NCBI GenBank assembly: GCA_037447655.1
Contig: JBBHKE010000075.1
Coordinates: forward strand, 1 to 17,507
From: Zygnema cylindricum
Lineage: Eukaryota > Streptophyta > Zygnematophyceae > Zygnematales > Zygnemataceae
Direction of reading: 5' to 3'
Length of the DNA stretch: 17,507 bases
Positions 1 through 8,340 of this stretch are shown piece after piece; positions within the stretch are counted from its first letter, which is position 1, and each line of letters starts with the position of its first letter. The notes below the pieces were generated by a model. That model was not told where the DNA came from. It did no database searches and saw only the letters and a program-made list of their open reading frames with translations. The translations under genes and the position numbers were made by a program.

Positions 1-394
1 CTTCCACCAAGCTAATTTATTTTTTCAAAAACACAACTATAAGCCCAAAATTCCTAACAGCAAGTTAGTACGCGATGTCGTTGTATTTGCTAAGATGGTA
101 ACATGAAATGAAAATGTACTTTTATCTAACTTAGACTTACCAATTTACGATAATTGCAAAGAAATATTTTGAACTTGGTAAAAAAAGTGTTCTCTACACA
201 ACTTCATATTGTTTATTTAGTCGTGTAATTAGTGAAACGTACATTTGCAAGTTGTCTTTTGGTACATTATTTATTTATAGTACCCTATTAGCGTCCAACT
301 TTTGTTTTACCTCGATTACCTCGATTCTTACAAATTCACAGTTTTTGTACAAATACTTTTATGTAATGTTAATAAAAACCCCAAAAAAATCAAG
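1..394. other. AT-rich non-coding left flank
   Basis: No reading frame here resembles a known protein and no retrotransposon motif is visible before about 395. The stretch is AT-rich and contains six scattered GTAC tetranucleotides, which matters as background for the GTAC cluster near 10900. A short minus-strand frame at 328-510 overlaps the start of element A and is antisense chance. The region could be host intergenic DNA or a decayed leader or gag part of element A. Confidence 0.5.
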
Positions 395-406
395 CGAAAG
401 GAGAGA

Positions 407-430
407 CCGAGGAGGATGATTCCTCCTCGG
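407..430. repeat. Perfect 10-bp inverted repeat (hairpin)
   Basis: The arms CCGAGGAGGA and TCCTCCTCGG are perfect reverse complements around a TGAT loop. It sits at the acidic spacer between gag and protease, where element D has a purine-rich but non-palindromic counterpart. It is probably a by-product of decay in a GAGGAGGAT-type repeat; a functional hairpin is not supported. Confidence 0.7.
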
Positions 431-469
431 GGGACTTGACAAGAACTTGGAGGAGAAGGAGATCCCACG

Positions 470-1140
470 GAAACAAAATTGTGTTGTTGGAGCCATTGAG
501 GAAGCTCCATAAAAAGGTTGGATCATTCACTCAAGTGCATCCATGCGTATTTGCCATGACAGACACCTCTTCACCAAGCTAAAAAAAATCCCTTCTATAG
601 AGATAGAGTATGGGAATTGGAGAGTAATTACTAAAGATGAAGCCGGTTTGGTAGATCTGAAATTCTTAATAAAAAGTAAGACTTCTATTCTCACCTTCTC
701 AAATGTACTCTAAATTCCTCAGCTGAGTAAAAATCTTGTCTTTATGTCTGCATTAGATGATAAAGAATTTGATAACTTCACTAGAAAGGGAGTCTTTACA
801 ACTAAGTATGGGGATGAAGTCTACTTCACAACAGATAAGGGTAGCCAAGGAATGTTTAGGCTTTATTTGAGTAATGAAAAGAAAAATGCTTACTATGTTG
901 GTGTCCCAAACTTGATGATGTGGCATAAGCCGTTGGGGCATGTACATTTTTATAGGCTGAGGGAAATGAAGAAGCATTGGGTAGTGGAAGGGATTTAATT
1001 TTGGGACAATGAAATGATGGGTGATTGTAGTGGCTGTGCCGAAAAAAAGGCTCATAGACTCCCCTTTCCCAAAAATGCCATACATAGAGGTGAAAAAATA
1101 TTAGATTTGGACACACATATATCTGGGGACTAGCAAAAGT
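470..1140 (+). pseudogene. pol: Element A protease and GAG-pre-integrase remnant
   Basis: The frame that includes 519-998 encodes an aspartic protease start (WII, then the active-site triad position) followed by the linker and the start of the GAG-pre-integrase domain (MMWHKPLGHVHFYRLREMKK at about 919-977). In a working copy this protease cuts the Gag-Pol polyprotein. Here the catalytic Asp codon is CAC (His, 528-530) and DSG reads HSS. Stops occur at 510-512 and 996-998, where element D has CAA, and at 711-713. A frameshift precedes 500. The second half of the zinc motif is readable as GDCSGC in another frame near 1021. Clearly non-functional; assignment is certain from the match to element D. 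Confidence 0.88.
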
Positions 1141-1657
1141 ACCTTTGGTTGGAGGAAAGAAGTATATGATGAGAATCACCGATGATTAGTCTAGATGCTC
1201 TAAAGTCTACTTCCTAAAACCAAAGTTTGAAGCACCAACTTACTTCAAAGATTATAAAGCCTGGAGTGAGAATTGCACGATACCCCCATTAAAAGGATGA
1301 GGAGTGATAATGGAGGAGAATATACCTCTAACCAGTTTGAGGAATACTTAAGGGATCAAGGAGTTCAGCATCAGAAAATTGTACCATATAATCCAGAACA
1401 AAATGGGGTAGCTGAGATGTTGAGCTGCACTCCAAGACATAGTGTGTGTAGTATCTTGGCCGACAAGAAGGTAGGAAAAAGGTTTTGGGTAGAAGCCATG
1501 AACTGTGCTAGCTACATTAAGAATAGAGTCTTTACCTTAGCAGTGAAAGGTATGACACCTAATGAGAGATGGGTTGGAAGGAAACCAGATGACTCTCACC
1601 TGAAAGTATTTGGTAGTCAAGTTAACAATCTTGATACGGATACGAAAAATTGGAAAC
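1141..1657 (+). pseudogene. pol: Element A integrase core remnant
   Basis: The DDE integrase core would insert the cDNA into the host genome. An open stretch from 1273 contains RSDNGGEYTSNQFEEYL (second catalytic Asp), NGVAE (catalytic Glu) and then WVEAMNCASYIKNRV and FGSQVNNLD. The first catalytic Asp region, near 1110, is frameshifted and its GAT reads CAT. The usual RLNRT after the catalytic Glu is scrambled to MLSCT, showing local compensating frameshifts. The frame is cut at 1657 about 14 codons after FGS, where an LTR-like TGTT begins. Everything that should follow (integrase tail, RT, RH) is missing. Confidence 0.9.
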
Positions 1658-1950
1658 TGTTAAAAAAATTAGTTTAATATGGTATTTTCTAGGTCTTAAT
1701 AATTTGCTACAAATAGGAAAAGAAAAAAACGAACAGCCTGCCACCACCTCCTCTCTCTACCCACCATGCTTGTCGTAGTCACTGAGGGATAGAGAGGGTG
1801 ATTGAGCCATGGGTGTCCTAGCTTAAGCAAACAGGACTAAAGAGTAACTTATATCACTCTCAACAAAACGTTGAGTTCGGCATGACTCGAACCTCTGACC
1901 AACAGAGAGCGACGTAGCCGTTAGCTCTAACCACTCTGTCGTAGAAGTCC
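1658..1950 (+). repeat. LTR-like terminal segment (copy 1), joined to element A
   Basis: The segment starts TGTTAAAAAAATTAG and shares GTATTTTCTAGG at the same distance with the LTR starts of element D (11625 and 16103, minus strand). The next part, from the GAACAGCCTGCC block to the CCATGG at 1808, also matches. Homology between copies fades at the tRNA-like head near 1950, so I cannot mark an LTR 3' end here. It is either a truncated or solo LTR inserted in A's integrase, or A's own 3' LTR after an internal deletion. No polypurine tract precedes it. Confidence 0.6.
1717..1950 (-). repeat. SINE-like module, copy 1 (tRNA head, T-rich tail)
   Basis: Read on the minus strand, a tRNA-like head has an A-box-like GACAGAGTGGTTAGAGC (about 1924-1940) and a B box GGTTCGAGTCAT (1882-1893). 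A body with CCATGG and CAGTGACTACGACAAG follows, then a T-rich end (GTTTTTTTCTTTT). This A box, B box, body, short T tail layout is typical of plant tRNA-derived SINEs. Copy 2 (about 11335-11573) and copy 3 (about 15838-16070) share the body. It is not a working tRNA gene: no matching acceptor stem or clear anticodon arm is visible. Confidence 0.6.
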
Positions 1951-2181
1951 ATTACGATACATTAGGTTTGATAAATATTTTAACACTATTGAGACCATGA
2001 ATTCGATTAACACCACGGCAAACTAAAGAACAATGAATCTAGTGTTATGTAGTGCGAAACTTTATCTCGCACGAAACAAATGAATCAGACATTTGTTTTG
2101 AAGACTGACATTCAATATCAGATTTTGTCCGACAGCGTATATCTCTGCCGAGATCGCGGAATGGTCACTTTGGCACTCATT
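1951..2181. other. Unassigned spacer between elements A and B
   Basis: This AT-rich stretch matches none of the other retroelement parts in the window. A small inverted repeat, GTGCGA at 2052-2057 and TCGCAC at 2067-2072, is the only structure seen. The right border carries a short direct repeat, ACTCATTTTC twice (2177-2196), exactly where homology between B and C begins. It may be a fragment of another transposon or filler DNA at a breakpoint. Confidence 0.4.
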
Positions 2182-2189
2182 TTCACTCA

Positions 2190-2815
2190 TTTTCAACACT
2201 ACAAAGCGTGGGCAGAGAAACTACATGGTTTGCCGATTTTGGAGCTCAAATCGGACAATGGCGGGGAATATACATTAAAAGAGTTTGAAAAATTCTTACT
2301 CAAAGAAGGTATAAGTCACAAACTAACTATTCCATCTTCTCCGAAACAAAATGGGGTCCCAGAAAGACTAAATAGAACTATTACGGAGAGCTCTAGGTCC
2401 ATGCTGGCGGATAAGGATCTGGATCCGAAATTCAAGGCTGAAGCATTAAACTGTGCGGTTTATATAAAAAATAGGATAGGTTCAAAGTCGGTAGAAACCA
2501 CTCCTTACGAGATATGGACGGGTAGAAAACCGGATGTCAGTCACTTCAAAGTCTTTGGAAGTAAATGCTTTATTTTGGATACGTCTAATGATAAATGAAA
2601 AATGGAACCGAAGGGATTGCCGGGTATTTTGTTAGGATATGATGATCACTCTAAAGGTTAAAGAGTCTTTATTTTTGAGAGGCAAAAAATTATTGTAGCA
2701 AGGAACATTGTTGTCAAAGATGAACTAGACTCAATAGACTTATTTAAAATGACACAGCAGCAGAAGCAGCAAAAAGTCAGAAATATGTCATTTTAGATAG
2801 CATCCATAATATTGT
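2190..2815 (+). pseudogene. pol: Element B integrase (C-terminal two thirds)
   Basis: The frame covers integrase from the motif HFQHYKAWAEKLHG on. KSDNGGEYT supplies the second catalytic Asp and NGVPERLNRT the catalytic Glu, both intact, unlike in element C. Later blocks are YEIWTGRKPDVSHFKVFGSK and LLGYDD. The zinc-binding HHCC domain and first Asp are lost to truncation. A stop at 2596-2598 after SNDK occurs at the same codon in C (7871-7873). A second stop follows in the YDDHSKG stretch, where C reads ATT. The methionine at 2080 lies in unrelated DNA and is not a genuine start. Confidence 0.9.
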
Positions 2816-3060
2816 CCCACAAATGCAAAATCCACAAGTGGTAACAAAACAGTCAAAACATTATCGGGTTCCCAAACAAGTTCATTTTGAAACAGACCAG
2901 CAGCAGTCGCTGCCTACAGATCGCAACCAGCAGAACAAACGTAGCGCAAAGGATCCGACAATTGCAGCCTCAAAATTTCCGGGGGAAGAAGATCCAGTAG
3001 CGGTCTGCAAGCAAGTTCTCTCTTCGCCTACTCGCTAGCCTTAGGGGAGCCTCTAACCAT
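2816..3060 (+). pseudogene. pol: Element B linker between IN and RT
   Basis: This is the low-complexity, Gln-rich linker normally found between integrase and RT in copia polyproteins. It is open from 2823 to 3038 and begins MQNPQVVTKQSKHYRVPKQV. The matching stretch in C (8104-8330) has small indels and is more broken. No catalytic role is expected. Confidence 0.7.
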
Positions 3061-3850
3061 CTAGGAAGCCTTCTCATCACCGGAGCGAAATTACTAGATC
3101 GAGGCGGCAAACAATGAATTGAAGTCGATCATAGAGGTTCAGACATCGGAGCTTATAGATCTTCCTCCACATTGAAAAGCGATCGGCAACAAATAGGTAT
3201 TCAAGGTGAAGTGAAATAAAGATAATACCATTGAACGATATAAGGCTAGACTTGTGGAAAAGGGATATAATCAAAAGGAGGGAATTGATTTTGAAGAAAC
3301 CTTTTCTCTGGTTATAAGATTTTTGACAGTTAGGATTTTGCTATCTTTCGCTGCTATAAAGGATATGGAAATACTTCAGATGGATGTAAAGACGACCTTT
3401 TTGCATGGAGAACTAGAGGAGACCATTAACATGCAGCAGCCTGAAATGTATTCAGAACCAAGAAAAGAGAACTTAGTATGCAAACTGCTAAAATCTTTGT
3501 AAGGCCTAAAACAGGCCCCAAGGCAATGGAATTTAAAACTTGATGAATTCTTAAGTAGCCTAGGATTAAAAAGGATAAGCTCTGATCACTCTGCCTATGT
3601 TTTAAAAGGAGAGAATGGAATAGTGTACATAGCGGTGAATGTAGATGATTTACTATTAGTTAGCAAATCAATGGCAGAAATTAACAAAATTAAATTTGTT
3701 TTAAACTCACCGTTCGAGATAAAAGACCTCGGTGAGGCAAAATATATTTTGGGCATCCAGGTAGAGAGGGACAAGAAAAATAGATTAATAAAATAGACTC
3801 AAAAGGAGGCTATTCGGAACATGTTAGATGAATATGGAATGCGGGGGTCA
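3061..3850 (+). pseudogene. pol: Element B reverse transcriptase remnant
   Basis: RT would copy the element RNA into DNA. Conserved copia blocks are visible: [11 protein letters not shown], then [35 protein letters not shown] and DLGEAKYILGIQVERD. The catalytic YVDD box reads NVDD (3638-3649), so its Tyr is lost while both Asp remain. Stops at 3173-3175, 3194-3196 and 3500-3502 occur at identical codons in element C. The first fits CGA to TGA and the second TGG to TAG. A further stop in KVK*NKD is private to B. Confidence 0.92.
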
Positions 3851-4682
3851 AAAGGATGTGTAACACCAATGGAGTTTCGCCATAAGTTAGAAAGGGAAGA
3901 AACATAACCGGTTGTTATTGTTAATAAAACTTTTGAATTAGGGGAGGATGATCCTAAGGCTCTGATGCCTTACAGACACATAGTGGGAAGTCTTATATAT
4001 TTCATGAACTGTACCCGTCCAGACATTGCTGCAGCAGTTATAGTGGGAAGTCTAATATTTTTCATGAACTGTACCCGCTAGACATCGCTGCAGCATGTAT
4101 GGTATTGAGCAAAAGTTTAGAGAATCCGAAGAAATCTGACCGTGATGCAACAAAAAGAGTTTTAAGATACTTGGTTGGAACCAAAGACCTGAAACTCACA
4201 GTAGGCGGAGGAGAAGTGAAGCTGCAAACACGGAATGATGCCAGCTATGGGGACATGCCAAGCCAAAAATCAACCATGGGATAAGTTCTGCAAATTGGGA
4301 ACAAGACCTGCTATTGGAGAAGCAAACTTCAGAAGGTCACGGCATAATCAATGATGGAGTATGAATATATGGCAGTAAGCTCGGCCCTCAAAGAACTCTT
4401 ATGGGTGAAATCCATGTTGCAATAACTGGGATACATGCAGGTGGGTCCACACGTGATCTAGTGTGACATCCACGCTGCCATTGCCATTGCTTCTAACCCG
4501 AGTCACCACTTCAAAAGGAAGCACATATATGTAAGATTACATTTGTAAGAGAAAAAGTGTTCTCTAGAGTGATTAAATTATATTATTTGCCAGATGCTAA
4601 AATGAGTGCAAATATGCTCACTAAAGCTCTACCTGCTCTTAAGTTGAAGTATTGTATGGATGCAGTGGGATTAAGTGAATAG
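3851..4682 (+). pseudogene. pol: Element B RNase H region remnant
   Basis: This covers the connection region and RNase H, which would remove the RNA template strand. Readable blocks are MLDEYGMRG, the VGSLIYFMNCTRPDIAAA block, MVLSKSLENPKKSD, RVLRYLVGTKDL, a degraded MEYEYMAVSSALKELL and HHFKRKHI. The VGSLIYF block is duplicated in tandem, and the second unit has lost one base, shifting the frame. Many stops follow. The end GLSE-stop near 4680 is the same as in C and is probably the natural polyprotein end. Confidence 0.88.
3980..4098 (+). repeat. Tandem duplication in RH of element B (60 + 59 bases)
   Basis: Unit 1 at 3980-4039 and unit 2 at 4040-4098 both begin ATAGTGGGAAGTCT and run through the ATTTCATGAACTGTACCCG block to GCAGCA. 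The unit is 20 codons, so the original duplication was in frame; B's second unit lost one base. The same duplication occurs in element C at 9260-9379, so it predates their separation. Confidence 0.95.
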
Positions 4683-4829
4683 CTGAGTTGGTGCACTGCT
4701 ATACTGCCATGTTGCCGTAGTCCACCAACGGGGATATAGTGGGACTAGGTGACTTGCTAAAATTGCTACGTTGTTATGCTGCAATGCTGCGCAAGTTCAA
4801 CATTGTTGCTGCGCTAGCATAATGAGTCT
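4683..4829 (+). other. Element B 3' untranslated segment
   Basis: Between the RH stop and the polypurine tract lies a segment rich in GCTGC and CTACG words, alignable with 9964-10133 in C. C carries an extra 22-base tandem unit here (near 10081-10124) that B lacks. No coding role is seen. Confidence 0.6.
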
Positions 4830-4844
4830 AAAGCTTTAGGGGAG
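4830..4844 (+). other. Polypurine tract of element B
   Basis: The sequence AAAGCTTTAGGGGAG ends exactly where the LTR begins with TGT. Its purine-rich 3' part (AGGGGAG) is the usual primer site for plus-strand cDNA. The counterpart in C, ending at 10148, is decayed to ACGAGAG. Confidence 0.75.
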
Positions 4845-5265
4845 TGTAGGTTTTTTGAAAGCTTAAGTCTCAGCAAATTTATAGGACAGTAGGACAATAG
4901 ATGTATAAGGACACGCTTCGCAGAGTAAAATTATTAATGGTACCGACACCAACATTTAAACAGCGCAGCTGCACCGTAGATGTAACAACCGTAGCTGCGG
5001 TTATTTTTTATATGGTCCATACGGACAAACGTAGCCTGCACCGCAACAAGAAAATGCAACTACAGATATCTTGATACAAGACAAAGCAATTGCTACGCAA
5101 CAAGACAAACGCAACTGCGGCTATATATGGTATAAGACAACGCAGCTGCTACGAAGCTGTAGATATTCGAATGTGATATGGAATTGGACTGCGCTCCTAC
5201 GATTGAACAGAATCAAGTCACAGACGAAATTCACAGATGAGTTACTGAGAGATGTTTTTACAACA
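4845..5265 (+). repeat. Middle LTR: 3' LTR of B, also left LTR of C
   Basis: It starts TGTAGGTTTTTTGAAAGC right after the polypurine tract and ends TTTTTACAACA. It aligns end to end with the LTR at 10149-10566; similarity stops 3 bases after the CAACA end in both. Ends match the TGTTG...CAACA inverted ends best preserved in the right-hand copy. Inside are repeated AAGACAAACGCAACTGC-type words and a TATA-like TTTTTTATAT. A second possible end at 5400 exists because TGGTAT, like the start of a methionine-tRNA primer site, follows at 5402. Confidence 0.82.
5042..5156 (+). repeat. Imperfect short repeats in the middle LTR
   Basis: Four related words begin near 5048, 5078, 5102 and 5133, with consensus AAGACAAMGCARCTGCTACG and spacing of about 24-31 bases. 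The right-hand LTR has matching units near 10345, 10381, 10406 and 10441. Repeats of this kind in the upstream part of LTRs often act as promoter or enhancer elements, but that role is only inferred here. Confidence 0.65.
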
Positions 5266-5754
5266 ACTCACTAGACGTATCCGGACAAACGTATCTAGCC
5301 GGCGGCGAGTATTTGCACAACCACTTAGTACAGATTCTCAATACTATTGATTGTATAGTGGTAAATAAGTTTTAGTATGATTAGGATTAATTTGATCTCA
5401 GTGGTATTTTTGTGTTTTGGATATATCTCTTAGGAACACTTGTATCGGCGGTTCAACATTAGGTAATAGGACAACTAAAAGTAGATACTCACTAAGAGTA
5501 TAAGAGTTAGGACTTAGAATGTTTTTGTATCCAAACTTCCAGATTGTGTAATCTGCAACTGTGTTTGGGAAACCTCTGAGTTGCATATATTGGTGTATGT
5601 TAGATCAATTGTGATGAAACTTTGGGAGTTGTCAGACTTTGTTATACACTATACTGTGGTATAGGTTGAAACAGTTTTGACCTTTGTGCCAACCTTATTT
5701 AGCTCTAAAAGGCAACTGTTTGATAGGATTGTTGGTAAGCTTCTGTGGTGAATT
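5266..5754 (+). other. Leader of element C between LTR and gag
   Basis: This 489-base stretch has no coding signal. No canonical primer binding site (TGGTATCAGAGC) follows the LTR end at 5265. Two partial matches exist: TGGTAT at 5402-5407, preceded by a CA that could be an alternative LTR end, and TGGTATAGG at 5657-5665. Two ACGTATC words lie near 5275 and 5291. Confidence 0.5.
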
Positions 5755-5827
5755 ATGTCTACTTCTACTAATACTGTTGTTGCTCTAGAATTATGTTTAC
5801 TTCTACAAAGATTGTTGTTGCTCCACT
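5752..5827 (+). repeat. 38-base tandem duplication at the gag start of element C
   Basis: Two units beginning ATTATGT and containing TACTTCTAC and TGTTGTTGCTC are offset by exactly 38 bases (ATG at 5755 and 5793). Because 38 is not a multiple of 3, the two ATGs are in different frames. Which ATG was the ancestral Gag start cannot be told, since the gag frame shifts again before 5860. Confidence 0.85.
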
Positions 5828-6735
5828 TGCTCCAATGGTCGTAAAACAACAGGTTATGGGCCAGTTATTAAGAATTCGTATCTTCTCGGGGAAAAGTACA
5901 CTTATTGGGCCGATATGGTGGAGACACACTTCGAAAATGTTAACCTTTTGGATATTGTGGAAGGCTCATTGGCGGAAACGGATCCGTCTTGGTCAAAGAA
6001 AAATTCGCAAGCTCGATCACTTTTGAAATTTTGTATATAAAAAGAATTGGCTATGTCACGGATAAAAATGAAAAAGGCGATCGATATCTAGAAATCTCTC
6101 AAGGCTGATTTTGAAAAGGTTTATGTTCAGGACTAACTATTTATAGCTGGACAAATTTGGGACTACAAATACACGAGTGGCACAATGGCAAAATATTGTA
6201 ACAAATTTTGAATACTAATAGATTCTCATGCTTGTGCAGGTGGATATTTTCCACAGTTTCAACAGGCTGCCTTGCTAATGAGAGGTCTTCGTACTAATAT
6301 AAAACCAGCGTCTGATAGGCTGAAACAAAAAGATAAAGCTAGCTAGACCTTATAGTTAGCTATTAATTTGATATTTGAAGAGGAAACGGATTCTAAAATT
6401 CTTAATGGGGAAAAACAAGTAGAGGCAATTAACACATAATTTGAGAAAAAAACTCATTTTAATCAACAGAGAAATCAGTTTAATCATAATCAGAATCAGT
6501 TTAGACAATTTAATCAAAGAGGAAGTAGACAACCTTTCAATGCTTGTTTTTATTGTAAACAGGCCTGGATGGCTGCACAGCCAATTTCATCAAAACTTCA
6601 CGGGATCATCGCAACGAGGAAATGCACTATTTTTTGCGTCTTCTTCTAATCAGGACGAGTCTTTTCAACCTTTGACAAGGAGGATGATGATCTATTTCCT
6701 ATGGTGGCAGCAATCGAGGGCGCGAATGAGAATGG
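5755..6735 (+). pseudogene. gag: Element C gag remnant
   Basis: Gag would form the virus-like particle that holds the RNA. A start at ATG 5755 lies in a 38-base tandem duplication, whose second unit offers another ATG at 5793. From about 5860 the frame reads LLGEKYTYWADMVETHFENV, then IVEGSLAETDPSWS, typical of the N-terminal copia Gag domain, and later FPQFQQAALLMRGLRTNIKP. An Asn/Gln-rich stretch precedes a zinc knuckle start, CFYCKQ, at 6545-6562. The rest of the knuckle (GH and last Cys) is gone. Stops and frameshifts near 6040, 6135 and 6345 break the frame. Confidence 0.82.
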
Positions 6736-7130
6736 ATAGATAATAGACACGGGAGCGTCGACCCACATGTGCTATAACAAGGCAGTTTTTAAAAATCTGA
6801 ACTCAACACATGAGAAAAACATCTACTATGCATATGGAATGAGTGTGCAAACACGGGCTTTAGGAGATATCTCCTTGCTAGTTGATGTAGAAGGTAAGGC
6901 AGTTGAAAGAACTCTTCATAATGTTGTCTATGTACCAAATTTTAGGAAAAAAATGTTTTCCACTTCTTTAGTATAGAGTAAAGGATTTGAGGTCAATCTG
7001 AAACATGGCAGACAAGTAGTTAGCAAAAATTGAAAAATTGCAATTATACGAACTAGAGATGCTAACAAAATGTATTGAATGGATATTGCCCGATAATAAA
7101 TAAAATGATGTTTTCCATTTAGGTTCATTA
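6700..7130 (+). pseudogene. pol: Element C protease remnant
   Basis: The aspartic protease active site is intact as IIDTGASTHMC, with the catalytic Asp codon at 6746-6748. The codon just upstream, where copia proteases have Trp, is TAG (6737-6739), fitting TGG to TAG. The frame continues through an open stretch ending FRKKMFSTSLV and a stop at 6974-6976, after which several stops precede the GAG-pre-integrase domain. Confidence 0.87.
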
Positions 7131-7134
7131 TCCT

Positions 7135-7382
7135 CATGTGAGTTATGGCATACAAGATTAGGCCATGTGAACTATGAAAGTATGAAAAAGATGGTCAACG
7201 CTGGCAAAATAGAAAGAGTCACTCGGTCAAATCAGTCACTTAAGACATGTGATAGCTCTTCATTAGGAAAAATACACACTTTATCGTTTCCTCAAGAGTC
7301 TGAACATAACTCTACTAAACTTTTGCAACTCATTCATTCTGATGTTTTCGGCCCTGCAAAGGTACCATCCGTTGGGGGATGA
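7135..7382 (+). pseudogene. pol: Element C GAG-pre-integrase (zinc-binding) remnant
   Basis: The frame reads CELWHTRLGHVNYESMKKM, then TCDSSSLGKIH, and HSDVFGPAKVPSVGG. The HHCC zinc site keeps both His and the first Cys, but the second Cys of CDSC is Ser. HSDVFGP holds the first catalytic Asp of integrase, intact. The frame ends in TGA at 7380-7382, overlapping an ATG at 7379 in another frame, which marks a small indel. Confidence 0.88.
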
Positions 7383-8100
7383 TTTATATGGTTACATTTA
7401 CAGATGGTTTTTTGAGGTGTACTAAGGTCTACTTCATGAAGGCTAAGAGTGAAGTCTTCTCTCATTTTCAACACTACAAAGCGTGGGCGAAGAAACTACA
7501 TGGTTTGTTGATTTTGGAGCTAAAATCAAACAATGGCGGGGAATATACGTCAAAAGAGTTTGAAAACTTCTTACTCAAAGAAGGTATAAGTCACGAACTA
7601 ACTGTTCCATATTCTCTTAAACAAAATGGGGTCTCAAAAAGACTAAATAGAACTAATACAAAGAGCTCTAAGTCCATGTTGGCACATAAGTATGTGAATC
7701 CGAAATTGTGGGCTGAAGCATTAAAATGTGCGGTTTATATCTAAAATAGGATAGATTCAAAATCGGTAGAAACAACTCCTAACGAGATCTGGACGGGTAG
7801 AAAATCGGATGTTAGTCACTTCAAAGTCTTTGGAAGTAAATGATTTTTTTTGGATAAGTCTAATGATAAATGAAAAATGGAACCTAAGGGATTACCGAGC
7901 ATTTTGTTAGGATATGATGATCACTCTAAAGGTATTAGAGTCTTTATATTTGAGAGGCAAAAAATTATTGTAGCTAGGAACATTGTAGTCAAAGATGAAC
8001 AAGACTTGATAGACTTATTTAAAATGACAAAGTAACAGAAGCAGCAATAAGTACAGGAATATGTCATTTTAGATAGATAGCATCCATAACATTGTCCTAC
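7379..8100 (+). pseudogene. pol: Element C integrase core remnant
   Basis: An open stretch at 7379-7744 covers the middle of the integrase core: FTDGFLRCTKVYFMKAKSEV, KAWAKKLHG and onward. The second catalytic Asp is Asn (KSNNGGEY) and the catalytic Glu is Lys (NGVSKRLNRT), so two of the three DDE residues are lost; in element B both are intact. A stop at 7742-7744 interrupts AVYI*NRI. The tail (FGSK, LLGYDDHSKG, VARNIVVKDE) continues to about 8030 with a TGA at 7871-7873 shared with B. Confidence 0.9.
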
Positions 8101-8340
8101 ATATGCAAAATCCACAAGTGGTAACAAAACAGTCAAAACATTATCAGGTTCCCCTTTAAGTTTATTTGGAAACAGACCAACAGCAGTCGCTACCTACAGA
8201 TCGCAACCAGTGCAACAAAAGCAGCGCAAGGATCCGACAATTTCAACCTTATAATTTCCGAGGGGAGGAAGATCCAGTTGCCGCTTGCAAGTAAGTTCTC
8301 ACTTCGCCTACTTGGCAGCCTCATGGGAGCCTTGACTATT
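8101..8340 (+). pseudogene. pol: Element C linker between IN and RT
   Basis: The sequence is alignable with the Gln-rich linker of B (2816-3060), carrying the same QNPQVVTKQSKHY block, but with extra indels and frame changes. It has no catalytic motif. Confidence 0.65.

Larger units (their letters stand above)
395..1657 (+). mobile_element. Element A: Ty1/copia fragment (PR to IN)
   Basis: This is an internal piece of a copia retrotransposon, recognised by protease, GAG-pre-integrase and integrase motifs in copia order. It matches element D (minus strand, roughly 13660-14870) codon by codon over long stretches, including the peptides EFDTFTRKGVFTTKYGD (D) and EFDNFTRKGVFTTKYGD (A). Gag, RT and RH are absent. 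The left edge fades into non-coding DNA. The right edge is abrupt at 1657/1658, where an LTR-like sequence starts in mid-integrase. Confidence 0.9.
2182..5265 (+). mobile_element. Element B: 5'-truncated Ty1/copia copy with 3' LTR
   Basis: B contains the integrase core from just before its second Asp, the linker, RT, RH, the 3' untranslated segment, a polypurine tract and one LTR. It runs collinear with element C (7461-10566) at very high nucleotide similarity, including shared stops and a shared internal 60-base duplication. Gag, PR and the first part of IN are absent. The left edge is a clean breakpoint near 2182. Confidence 0.92.

Noticed and set aside
753-1179. Overlapping minus-strand frames (107-110 aa) across element A
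   Set aside because: They are antisense to a stretch that clearly matches copia protease and GAG-pre-integrase, and their peptides show no known domain.
1880-1945. Candidate tRNA gene on the minus strand
   Set aside because: A and B boxes are present, but no paired acceptor stem or clear anticodon arm; the homologous body and T-rich tail fit a SINE-like module instead.
5042-5156. CRISPR-like repeat array
   Set aside because: Repeats are imperfect, irregularly spaced and sit in a plant LTR; there are no unique equal-length spacers.
5402-5407. TGGTAT as a true primer binding site, making the LTR 556 bases
   Set aside because: Only six bases match, and the LTR-to-LTR homology and CAACA end both stop near 5265; kept only as an alternative.
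5398-5849. Minus-strand frames of 62 and 66 aa in the leader and gag start of element C
   Set aside because: No domain is recognisable, and the second overlaps the gag start duplication on the opposite strand.
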